The translations under genes and the position numbers were made by a program. 64,000 bases of DNA, taken from contig NC_064039.1 in assembly GCF_932526225.1 (NCBI RefSeq), positions 14,216,139 to 14,280,138 of the forward strand, written 5' to 3'. The DNA is from Nematostella vectensis. Its lineage: Eukaryota > Cnidaria > Anthozoa > Actiniaria > Edwardsiidae. The notes under the pieces are model-generated. The model searched no databases, was not told the DNA's origin, and saw only the letters and a program-made list of their open reading frames with translations. Shown one piece after another: positions 23,275-33,289 of the stretch (its first letter is position 1; each line of letters opens with the position of its first letter).

Positions 23275-24276
23275 TTGATAAAAAGGAAATACGTAGTAAT
23301 CCATGCATGTGAAAAATATGAAAATATGGACAGACAGTGTGCAGAGTACAAAGCTTGGCTAAAGACTGATGACTATAAGACATGGAAAAGGCAACACGAG
23401 GAAGAGAGTGTTGAATGTAACCGGGTCATAAAACTTGACTGCATCGGCCATGTGCAAAAGAGACTAGGAACCGCGTTACGTGAACTAAAGAAAAAAACCA
23501 AGGGCAAGCTTGGAGATGGGAAAAGTGTTGGAGGAAGAGGACATAGATTGTCAGATAAAACAAAAAAATCTGCTACAAGAATACTACGGAAAGGCAATAC
23601 GGCGCAATGTCAACAGGGATGCTAAGTCAGAGAAGGATTTGCAATACTTGCGGTTTTATATCACTGTACCTTGATTACAGATCCTAAAGTGAGACATCAA
23701 TACTGCCCAAAGGATGAAAGCACATGGTGTGCTTATTGGAGGACTAAAACTGATGTAGACCCTCAAACTCACTACCTTGACCCTGTATTTTTAGAGTTGC
23801 TGAAGCCAACCTTTACGCGACTAAGTGAGCGATCATTGCTACTCAGGTGCCTTCCTGGTTACTCACAGAACCAAAATGAATGTATAAACAGTGTTGTTTG
23901 GGCCAGAGCACCCAAGCACAAATTCAAAGGACCAAAAGCAATTGAAATGGCCGCTATGTCAGCAGTGCTACAGTTTGACAGCGGCTCAATTGGGAGAGCC
24001 CGTGTTCTCGAGCTAGCGAAACTAGGACATGGAGATAACACCTTGGATGCTGGCAAAAAAAGAGACAGAAAAAGTCTGTATGGTGCAGCAAGAGCATCAA
24101 ATGGTGTAGTAAAGAAGAAGAGGCAGGCACTAGAGCGGGCAAAACTTGTGCGAGAACAAGAGGCGCAAGAAAAGGAAGGGGGAGCCTCATACGCAAGTGG
24201 TGGCTTCAATGAAGACCCCATGCAAGGCCCCCAACAGAATAAAAATAGATGTAAAAGACAAACAAACAAGAAATAA
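23275..24276 (+). pseudogene. Mutator-like (MULE-type) transposase remnant
   Basis: The first frame (to about 23580) contains KLDCIGHVQKRLGTALRELK followed by a Lys/Gly-rich stretch and GRGHRLSDKT. In a second frame the expected LLQEYYGKAIRRNVNR is read around 23570-23620, then a stop. From 23670 the first frame resumes with RHQYCPKDESTWCAYWRTKT, LKPTFTRLSERSLLLRCLPG and YSQNQNECINSVVWARAPKH. The series GHVQKR.GT.LR, YYG.AIR.N, CP....SWC and QN.NE..N..W...PK is the C-terminal half of a Mutator-like transposase domain expanded in cnidarians and arthropods. The N-terminal catalytic half is absent upstream of 23275 and the frame is broken twice, so this is a dead 5'-truncated copy. Confidence 0.75.
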
Positions 24277-24299
24277 TGTCCCAAAGCATGAACTGACTG

Positions 24300-26150
24300 C
24301 ATCTCTAGGCACTTCTGTTAATGTAAAAACTTTGATTGATAACTCACAGCTGTTTTTATGTATTTATAAAGTTACATTGACTTTTCAGGGCATTTTCTCA
24401 AGAAACACACTTTTAATCATCGGCGAGCTTTAAAATGCTATAACTAATAAAATATTCAATGAAGCCTATCCAAATTTTCAGATGTCTCTCTTCTAGTTGC
24501 ATGGAGGAGAATAATGATAGCTTTTTGAAGTAGGGTAAGAAATCAGCCTTCTAAATAAATTTTACCATTCTTGACCAAGTTTTGGTTGCCATGACGACAT
24601 GAAAGCTTGTATTGCAAAATGGCATCATTAGATTCTTAACCTATGTCAGTTATAAGTATTTGCTAAGTTTCAATAGAATAAGATTAATTGTTTATGCGTT
24701 ATAAGAACTTGAATCTTCTACCATAAATCACTACCAAGGCCCTGCAGGGGGCCAGAAAGCCACATTAGGGGGCCACGCCCTGTGCAAAAACGGTGAAAAT
24801 GGAAAGTCTACATGATAAACCTTGGTATTAAACAGATTCCTTTAATAAAAATCTATTTAAAACAAATACACAGTTGTATGTTAGTTTTGTTCCATTTTTT
24901 CAAAATTCAGGGTAGAGTGGCCTTAAGCTCACAGGACCCCTGTGCCACCAAATTATTATTCCTTATCCCAATATTGGACTACAAATACGTATTTTAGCAA
25001 TGTTTGGTGAGTATTCCTATTTCGGCCTCGTTTCCATGCTGGAATTTACACGTCATAATTTTGGACTTTCTTTTTTCCGTCCTATTCCCGTTGCCACCAA
25101 ACTTTTCTTGTATTGTAGGTCCTAATAAGCTTTTCTAGACTGGTGGTTAGCTTTCAGCAAAAAAAAAAAAAAAAAAAAAAACCACAGGACATTTGGTCCA
25201 AAGAAAATATTAATTAGTGCCTCCCCCCAATAAGCACCTCGCTAAAAATGCAAAAGAAAAAAAATTAGTACCTTCCCCCAATAAGCACCTCGCCTAAAAT
25301 GCAAAAGAAAATATAAATTAGTGCCTCCCCCGAATAAGCGCCTCGTTTACACGTGTTGCAATTGATAGAATCATGTGACGAAGGGATGTTTATGAGAAGG
25401 GAAATAACGAAAACATGTTTTTTTTTTGTAAGCTTGTTTTGTTATTGTTCTGAGAGCATGTTTACTCCTGGAGTAAACTCACTGGAGAGATCAAATAAGC
25501 GCCGCGGCGGTTTTTCCGCCAAGCTTACAAATGTCTACACCCATTTAGCGCAATCTAGAAATAGATATCTGTTCTAAAAATAACTTCTAGGAGCGCTTTT
25601 ATGAGTTACGGGGATTCGTTCTCTCGTATCAGACTCCGTGTATTGAATGAAATGTTTTTACTCCATTGCACTATTTTAAGACGGTTGAACGCCACATAAA
25701 ATAAAAGTTTTTAATTTGCTATTTGAAGGTGTAGGTCATTATTTATCGTTGCTAGGGGTCTGTTGTGTGTAAAAAGATCACTCTTTGGTCACTATCTTTA
25801 GTTGCTAGCGGTTTGTTGTGTGTAAAAAGATCACTCGACCTGACGTAGGTCCAGTGTTAACAAGAAAGCAAGTTGCGTACTCAGAAATTAACCAAAATAT
25901 TCCAGCGATTACATCACACAGGTATTGAATAACATCTGTATGATCTTTGATTTATAATTATACCCTTGGCGCACTCTAGAGACTGAAGGCATAGCAGCGT
26001 GTCTAGGCTCTCGAGGGAGTTGTTGATTCGCAGAGTGGCGTTAAACTGGTGACCCCTTCAGTGCTTATATGCTAATGTAAATGCGTTGAGTCGAGCTCTT
26101 GTTTTCACCGTGCCCTGGCGAGTTTACTAGCGCGCTGAAGCTCGCCGCTC
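24300..26150. other. Intergenic stretch without recognisable genes
   Basis: No coding exon with splice support was found. It contains a 23-base A run near 25160, three tandem copies of a roughly 60-base repeat at 25195-25345, and a twofold repeat at 25745-25845 sharing GTTGTGTGTAAAAAGATCAC. The last few hundred bases should include the promoter of the MORN gene that begins at 26188, but no core element is convincing. Confidence 0.5.
25195..25345. repeat. Three-copy tandem repeat of about 60 bp
   Basis: Each copy contains a CCTCCCCC-like block, AATAAGCACCTCG (AATAAGCGCCTCG in the last copy), and the first two then run into AATGCAAAAGAAAA. The block follows a long A run at about 25160-25181. 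Confidence 0.8.
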
Positions 26151-26187
26151 TTTTGGGTTAGACTGTTAGTGGTTCTAGTGGAGCGCA

Positions 26188-29100
26188 ATGGGTTCGTGTA
26201 TGACAAAAGCGTGTCAGTGTCACCTTTGCCGGTGTTGCGAGTGCGGTAGGGGCTGTCGGTGTTGTTTGTGTTGCCGTATGTTGTTCGGTGATTGGTGGAT
26301 GTGTAGCGACTGCTGCGAAGAAGACGACGACGAAGAGATGATACCTCAAGTCAAGAAAACGCAGAAGAGGCCGGATGACGGAGAAGGCATGTATCAGTAC
26401 GATAATGGAGACTTCTATGTGGGTGAGTGGCGACGAGGGAAGAGACATGGCTACGGCAACTTGGAAAAAGCTGACGGTACTCGGTGAGTTTTAGTTCCGC
26501 GTCTCACATCCATAGGCAGTGTAATTTTGATTTAGCTTCCTTTGCCGTTGCTTTGTTATAGTTATATTAAGGGATCTTTAAGAATAAATTTCAGTTCATT
26601 GTTTTATTTATTTTTTTTTTTGTTAACCTTAGTTGGACAGCCTCTCCTATTCAGTAGGCCACAATAAATATAATTTTTGACATCAAAACTCAATGAGCTA
26701 TAGAAATATACCCCGTTTGCACATTACCAAAGAAATACCCCTTTTTATTTTCATTTGAGTATTGTGTTAATTCTATGACACGTAATGTTTACCAAGCTAA
26801 TACTCCCAGACTCCGTATCAAGGGTAAATTTATTTCTTTAATAATGGCCTGCTGTGCACGCGTATCTTTTAAGATCAATATTTTATTTCCTTTAAACATA
26901 TGAAGTGTGTCGACTTCACGTATTAAGTTCTCATCTTATAATACCGCAACTCTTTTTGATATTTCTTTCATGTAAGGTTGGTCAGACGCTTCTCGGCAGG
27001 GATCGAATTTCGACCTTTTCCGCCTGAGTGCTGTTAATAATGATTGCTGGTCTTTATTTCGCATTTAGTTCCTCAAACATGCATCACAAAACGTCAAAAT
27101 GCCTCTTAGAATGTCTCTCGTTTTCTTATTGAGACAGTTTGACAGCTAACCGCTATCATCTAAGCTTATCTAAATCTTGAGGCTACTATGTGTTATATTC
27201 TGAAGAAGAAAGAGCCGGAAATTGATATCCGTCATTTTATTATCCAGTAATTATGTGGGCTCATTTATCTTGCACATATTAGTCGAACAGAGCTGCTACC
27301 TAGGAGACTATCGAAAACCTTTTTGCGTTTTTTGAGTATTAATTTGCAATATGAATACACTCGTTGTTATAACAATATGCGTGACTAGTGTTGCGTGACA
27401 CACAAACGTACAATTAGTTAATCGTGAAAGTTGTACTTCAAAATTACCCTGGATCATGCCTGGCTTAAACGAGTAAGGCATAGGACAAACGCCGTTCTTT
27501 TCATGTGCCGTTCCAAATGCAAATGAACATAAAATAATGCAATCGGTTCATTTTCATGCATAAGCATTGCGTCTAAACTAGGTCTAAAACTAGGACTAAA
27601 ACTAAACTAGGACATAAAAGTATCCATAAGTGACAAAATAAAATAAGTGACCAGGGGATCTGGTGGATGTTTGATATAGGATTTTGTTAAGTGTTCTTTT
27701 TACGCGCCTATAGCCCTACATTCATGTTTATGAATAATCGATGTTTATACTTTCTATGGGTCGTTGATTTGGTCGATGATTCACATGATATAAGCTTGAT
27801 TTGTACTACAGAGTTAAACACTGTTCTTTCAGCGAAATATACATCTCAGATTATTACAATATTTATTTCATTATTTTATACAATTTAATTGTAGTATTAG
27901 TCGTGCAAATGGCTCATTACGTAAATAGACGGATGGGCAAAGTTTAATTAGCAAGAATGAGTACCGTTACTGGCATTTTAATAACCTGGATCAACTCACA
28001 TGATGTTGGCAAGGAATGATAACACATCTTCCCCTTTTGATGTTTTTGATGTTTCATTTCGTAATTCGAAATATGAAATAGTTAAGAAAATGGGGAAACT
28101 AAGGGGAAAACAATAAAAGAAAAAGGGTGGGTGGTCTTTACCCTAAAATGTGAATCGAGTAAATGTGATAGTACCCTGGGTAACTACAGTTACCCGGTCT
28201 TAACAGTAGACCACAGGTAACCCAAGCTTCCTGTGTGTATAAATAAATTATAGTGGTTTACGTTACGATGTGTGTCTCATGGTTTACAAAAAAACTTATG
28301 TGATTGAAAAAAGCAGTTAATTTTACAACGAAATAAAATCGTAAATCTTTCAATAATATTCTGACCTGACAGTGGATTCTGAAATATAGTCTGGGTGAAG
28401 TTTTAAGCCATTTGGGCCGGTATTTCGAGAGTTACGTTGTTCTGTTTCCCCTAAGGGATTAGAGTGAACGGCTTATTTCAATTCTATACGTTTACTGTAA
28501 ACAACGAGAAAGACAACATAACGTAAACCACTATAATTTATTCATACACAAAGAGAGCTTGGGTTACCTGTGAGTAAAAGAGTGGAGCTGTGGCCTCTCG
28601 TACCCAGGGTAATGTGATAGGATCTGGATTTTTTTGTGATTGCCTGATGCAAAACGTTGCTTGTTAGATTCTTTTAAACGCGGGTATAATTACACAGGTC
28701 TCCTTTTCATTGCATGAGTGAGGCGTTTACGAGACGCTTGATATAATTATCCGGGCGTTATGGCAATCTGGTGACTTATACTAGAACCTTTGTTGCAGGT
28801 TTGTGGGATTTTTCTACGATGACGAGTTTGTAGGCGACAAGCCAGATGAGCGTCTCAATAATAGCCCAGTCACGCGCAGACCATTTGCGAAACCACAAGT
28901 GTCACGCGACGATGATGAGGGGTAAGCATTCCAGGGGGAAGGGGAGGATGCCACGCACAGACCATTTGCGAAACCCCAAGTGTCACGCGACGATCATGAG
29001 GGCTAAGCATTTCACGGGAGGAGGGAGGATGTCACGCACAGACCATTTACGAAACCCCAAGTGTCACGCGACGATCATGAGGGCTAAGCATTCAAGGGGG

Positions 29101-29979
29101 GGGGGAGGGGAGGATGTCACGCACAAACCATTTGTGGAACCCCAAGTGTCAAGCGACGATTATGAGGGCTAAGCATTCCAGGGGTGGAGGGGAGGATGTC
29201 ACGCACAGACCATTTGTGGAACCCCAAGTGTCACGCGACGATCATGAGGGCTAAGCGTTCAAGGGGGGGAGGGGAGGATGTCACGCACAGACCATTTGCG
29301 AAACCCCAAGTGTCACGCGACGATAATGAGGGCTAAGCATTTCACGGGAGGAGGGAGGATGTCACGCACAGACCATTTGCAAAACCACAAGTGTCACGCG
29401 ACGATAATGAGGGCTAAGCATTTCACGGGGGGAGGGAGGATGTCACGCACAGACCATTTGCAAAACCACAAGTGTCACGCGACGATAATGAGGGCTAAGC
29501 ATTTCACGGGGGGAGGGAGGATGTCACGCACAGACCATTTGTGGAACCCCAAGTGTCACGCGACGATTATGAGGGCTAAGCATTCAAGGGGGGGAGGGGA
29601 GGATGTCACGCACAGACCATTTGTGGAACCCCAAGTGTCAAGCGACGATTATGAGGGCTAAGCATTCAAGGGGGGGAGGGGTGTCCACACAATCCTTTTT
29701 TTTTAACCACTAGTATCATGCGACGACGATGAGAGGTAAGCATTCTAGGGGGAGGATGGGGGAGGTTGTTACGCATTCGCCATTTTCTCAGCACCAAGAA
29801 TCACGCGAGGGGATTAGGGTGAGCATCCCAGCTAATCATCTCTTATTTCATACAGCATCTTACGAAAGACAGACGAGGATGCGATCGCCAAAGCAAAGGA
29901 AGAAGAAGAGCGAGATCCTCACGACAGACTGCTAAACGGCAATAACGCTAACTCTTATGATGCCGTCTCCAAAGACTGA
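26188..29979 (+). CDS. Cys-rich, probably lipid-anchored MORN-repeat protein (paralogue 1)
   Basis: Exons 26188-26483, 28799-28921 and 29856-29979; junction phases are all 2 and the 543 nt encode 180 residues ending at TGA. Met-Gly-Ser-Cys with Thr6/Lys7 fits an N-myristoylation signal, and 15 Cys lie within residues 4-43, suggesting multiple S-acylation or a metal/disulfide-rich head. An acidic linker (EEDDDEE) follows. Residues 77-99 are a canonical MORN motif (YVGEWRRGKRHGYG...ADG) and residues 100-111 a partial second (FVGFFYDDEFVG). The C-terminus is a short charged helix (DEDAIAKAKEEEER). MORN motifs commonly bind membranes or act as scaffolds; the partner is unknown. A paralogue with the same first intron position lies at 31915. 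Intron 1 holds a MITE and intron 2 an 81-bp array derived from the end of exon 2 and its donor. The start ATG has an acceptable context (CGCAATGG). Confidence 0.8.
28172..28611. mobile_element. 440-bp MITE, Mutator-like, with 9-bp target-site duplication
   Basis: Terminal inverted repeats of roughly 100 bases run from TACCCTGGGTA at 28172 to CCCAGGGTA ending at 28611, with the shared core AATAAATTATAGTGGTTTAC. The flanks are identical nine-base direct repeats, ATGTGATAG, at 28163-28171 and 28612-28620. A nine-base duplication with long TIRs is the signature of Mutator-like elements. No coding capacity; it lies in intron 1 of the MORN gene, about 4 kb from a dead Mutator-like transposase. Confidence 0.88.
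28866..29690. repeat. 81-82-bp minisatellite derived from MORN exon 2 and its splice donor
   Basis: The unit first occurs as the 3' end of exon 2 plus intron start (28866-28945). It repeats with ACCATTTG-type anchors at about 28962, 29043, 29128, 29210, 29292, 29373, 29454, 29535 and 29617, at spacings of 81-85 bases. Each copy has an exon part (CGCACAGACCATTTG ... AAGTGTCACGCGACGAT) and an intron part rich in G. In the real exon the junction is GAGG|GTAAGC; in the clear copies it reads GAGGGCTAAGC, so the donor GT is CT. Two degenerate copies follow to about 29830 and retain GGTAAGCATTC and GGTGAGCATCC. Confidence 0.92.
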
Positions 29980-30351
29980 ATGTTATTATCGCCAGCTTAG
30001 TAGTTTTCTATGGGCTCTTCGTATTCTCAACCTTTTGGCGGTTATAATTCCTGTTCCTTTCTTCTTGTATACACCCTGTTGTATCCTGAAACGTAGAGCA
30101 GGCGATTGGCAAGGCGCGTGTTGGTATTAGCTAACTTAGGGGCTCTTTCAAGGTTTTCAGAGAATGAAGGGCTCAAAGAAGTTTTAATATGATACAATGC
30201 GATTGGTTGATTAGAGGGAATTTTTTTGTGTGAAAAATGTCTGGTTTCCCAATGGGAAGGGGATATAAATATAAAAATAAAAAATAAGAAAACACAGACA
30301 AAAGAAAACTAAAGACAATTTGCACGGATGATTGTGTTAGAATTCATTTGT

Positions 30352-30357
30352 AATAAA
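30352..30357 (+). terminator. Candidate polyadenylation signal of MORN paralogue 1
   Basis: An AATAAA hexamer about 370 bases after the stop codon. Earlier A-rich candidates near 30268 exist, so the choice is uncertain. Confidence 0.4.
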
Positions 30358-30792
30358 ATTCAAATGTAATGCAAAAAGAGTTGTTTAATAGGGACGTATT
30401 TCTAATTTACGACGTTGTTTAGTGACGTGCACGTCGTTCTAAACGTGACGCATGGGAAAATATATTTTCGCAGTAAAGAAATTCTTTTCTATTCTGGGTA
30501 ATGGCTTGTAATGTAGGCCCTCTACAATCTTAGCCATATTGTATAGCTGAGTACCCGGCCCCTCCCCTGGGGGATGTTAAAGGTAAACGAAGGAAGATGT
30601 TTTGGAGTTCAAAAAGTACGCGCTTTGTTCTCAGAAACGCCCTTAGCAGACGTTAAGGGCAATTTATCCTTAAATAAAATAATGCATCAAAAAGTGGTAC
30701 AATACTTGTGTGTTGACCGTCATTTCATACAGAGGAGCAAAATCAGATTTCAACTCTTTATTGAGTCGAGATGCCAACGGGAAATTACCTAG

Positions 30793-31004
30793 CTCGGCGT
30801 ACACGGTGAGGAAGATTTCACGCAAGCACTTTGCTCACTGCCTCGCAAGGCCAAAAATTTACAGTGTGCGGACGTCGATCAAACGTCTCGCGAGCATCTT
30901 AGGGCAAAATCCACACCTGCTTGAACTGTGAGTTTCTGGCCTCGCGAGGCAGTGAGCAAAGTGCACGCTTAAAGTTATCCTCACCGTGTGCGCCGGGCTT
31001 AAGG
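30793..31004. repeat. Inverted repeat of about 210 bp (MITE-like)
   Basis: The left arm (about 30795-30852: GGCGTACACGGTGAGGAAGA, later CACTTTGCTCACTGCCTCGC) pairs with the right arm (about 30939-31002: GGCCTCGCGAGGCAGTGAGC, later CCTCACCGTGTGCGCC). The arms are about 60 bases with few mismatches around a loop of roughly 85 bases. It lies between the two MORN paralogues. No target-site duplication was identified and it has no coding capacity. Confidence 0.75.
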
Positions 31005-31914
31005 CCTAGGGCAGGAGGCCTAGGGCAAACGCCATACATTTGCCGTTCACAATGCTTAAATGTACCCGAACTTGAAGGCCATGGCAGGGGTTGGGGCACT
31101 AGGGGCACGTGCTTCCCCCAATATTTTCAGAAATGAGCACTTGAGCCTTAGGAACAACGTTCTTTTGTTCTCTAGACGTTTTAGTTACAGAATGTTTTAC
31201 TTCTCGTTCTTTTTATGTCGGTTTTGTTTTATGATATACTGTCTTAACTGCGATCTTATACAGAAAAAAGATGTTCCAAATAATAATGGTTATTTGTATA
31301 AATAAGTAGTATTTGTATTTGTAATTTCTGTGTAGTTAGATTGTAAGAATTGGTTTTCAGGTACCCGTAAAATGACTTTTAGCTTATTAGCATAGGCTTG
31401 GTTTCTAGCCGTGGTTAGCATTTCGCGCTGCTCTTCCACTGACGGCTGGGATGGGAGAGGTCGAACACCACGGCTCAAAACCGAGTCTGATTTATAACAT
31501 TAATACCAATCTGATTTCTTCTTCTTTTTCCCCTCATTACTACTACGCTTCGATTATTTCACTTAGTCGCACAGTTTATCAAATTTGTTATTTTTCACTT
31601 GAGAAGCTCCATATGACTCTAGTAAGCGACCATCTTGGGAACTGAAAATTGTGGTCGAAACGGAGCTGGTCGCGTACGAGCGTTCGCTTAGAGAGCTTCG
31701 ACTGTATTCTTATAGACAAATGCATGTGTTGCGTGACAGTGTGTAACGTGATGCCTGTCACTCCACTTGCGTGAAATCCGGTAGACTTTATACCGGATCT
31801 CCTCGTATTTCAACGCCCTCGTGATCCTATCGAGACGTTGTTTTCCTTCACGGCTAGCAGTGTACAGTCGCTTGCTTGGTCCGTATAGTTTTGTATGTGA
31901 CACAGGACGGTAGG

Positions 31915-33159
31915 ATGGGGGTCGCCTGCGCCAAATGCTGCTTATGCTATTGCATAAGGTTCTTCGAGTGCCCTGGGGGTATTTGCCGATGCCCACAGGG
32001 TGCCCGAAGTTGCTGTGGCGAGTTCTGTCAATGCGCGGATTGTTGTGATGTCACGGATGATGACGAGATAATTGTGTTGGGAGAGATTCAGTCTAAGCTT
32101 GGTGAAGCGAGCTATACCCACGATAACGGTGACACATACACGGGGCAGTGGCAGGCAGGGATGAGGCACGGGAAAGGCGAGCTTGTGACTGCTGATGGCA
32201 GGAGGTAAGATGCCGGTGACAGAGTTCGAGTTGGCAGGGGTTTGAGTTAATGGCGTCGATTGAAAACAATATAAAATGCTGCCCGTAGCTTCGTATGATA
32301 AATAATGTGCGTGACTCAATGTACTCAAGAATAATCAAAACCGAAATAAGAGTTAAAGTAGATAAAAACTAGTTTCAGGAGTAACGTTAACCGGGTAAAA
32401 AGTGGGGCAGGCGCAGCGAAAAATAGGGGAGCGTGCCGTGGGGCTCGAGTATAACCGAGACTACTGTACTGGCTGCGATACCCTGCGTACCAAAACATGA
32501 GAGGAGTCTGCACAAATCAAAGGCAACCCATCAAAGGCAACCCATTAATCGCACCATTTATCCGAGAAGTGCTCCCTAAAGTGTGTGAATGTGGGCTGTG
32601 GTTGGGGATGGGGGGGGGGGGGGGGGGGGGTGACTGGAAGAATGGTAGTTTCGAGGGGGGAGCCCCCTCCCGTCCGCCGACTCAGCGGTACGGTATTTAG
32701 ACGACCCTGCGGTACGGTGTTTAGACGACCCTGCGGTACGGTATTTAGACGACCCTGCGGTACGGTATTTAGACGACCCTGCGGTACGGTATTTAGACGA
32801 CCCTGCGGTACGGTATTTAGACGACCCTGCGGTACGGTATTTAGACGACCCTGCGAAGTTAACAGGGGTCTGTCTCTTGTACAGTTTTGGCTGAAACATG
32901 TGAATGGATCGCGTTACCGTAGAAATGTTTGATCTGTCGAAAACACGACCGGTACAGTGTAAAAGAATATACACAACTAATATACAATATACAAAACTAT
33001 TAATTACCAGTATATAACTTTAGACACTTCGATTTAAATTTATTCATGAAATTGCTACAGCATGATCGAGGATTTTGACTTTGACGTCTTCATCTTATTG
33101 GTAGGATAGAAGGTTACTGGCGAAATGACGAATATGTGGGCACAGAGCCACCTCCGTAA
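31915..33159 (+). CDS. Cys-rich, probably lipid-anchored MORN-repeat protein (paralogue 2)
   Basis: Exons 31915-32204 and 33105-33159, joined in phase 2, encode 114 residues. The head begins Met-Gly-Val-Ala-Cys and has 14 Cys within residues 5-44, a layout like paralogue 1 although the sequences differ. An acidic segment (DVTDDDE) leads to a canonical MORN motif at residues 75-97 (YTGQWQAGMRHGKG...ADG), and exon 2 adds a partial motif (IEGYWRNDEYVG) and a short Pro-rich end (TEPPP). The first intron falls after the ADG-x-Arg of the MORN motif in both paralogues and in the same phase, which supports tandem duplication. There is no equivalent of the third exon. A TTG-initiated upstream extension exists but the ATG at 31915 is preferred because the Gly2/Cys head starts there. 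The intron carries a 24-bp array and a 21-base G run. Confidence 0.75.
32685..32853. repeat. 24-bp minisatellite, seven copies
   Basis: Seven nearly perfect copies of a 24-base unit with core GCGGTACGGTATTTAGAC. Only one copy differs visibly (GTGTTTAG). It lies in the intron of the second MORN paralogue, just after a 21-base G run at 32610-32630. The unit is not similar to either flanking exon. Confidence 0.95.
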
Positions 33160-33275
33160 CAGCAAAGCAGGCGAAGCTCTACCACAGAAAATTAAAATGG
33201 TTAGTCGGAAAAACATCCTTAGCCCCGGAGGGGATGTGAGAAGTGATTCTATAATCTAACCTCATCAGAGCCGCT

Positions 33276-33281
33276 AATAAA
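33276..33281 (+). terminator. Candidate polyadenylation signal of MORN paralogue 2
   Basis: AATAAA about 117 bases after the stop codon; a second A-rich candidate lies near 33392. Confidence 0.45.
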
Positions 33282-33289
33282 ATTGAAAA

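Noticed and set aside
23859-24302. 147-codon minus-strand frame opposite the Mutator-like remnant
   Set aside because: The plus strand matches conserved transposase motifs; the minus frame is low complexity and a reverse shadow.
26158-26448. 96-codon minus-strand frame opposite MORN exon 1
   Set aside because: The plus strand encodes a Met-Gly Cys-rich head and a MORN motif that splice in phase; the reverse frame has no support.
26990-27010. tRNA-like phrase GGGATCGAATTTCGACC
   Set aside because: No acceptor stem, D-arm or anticodon arm around it.
28846-29661. Plus-strand frames of 108 and 127 codons across the MORN intron 2 array
   Set aside because: They use a different frame from exon 2 and arise because 81 is divisible by three.
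32576-32974. 132-codon minus and 115-codon plus frames over the 24-bp array
   Set aside because: Repeat by-products (KYRTAGSS and its counterpart) within an intron.
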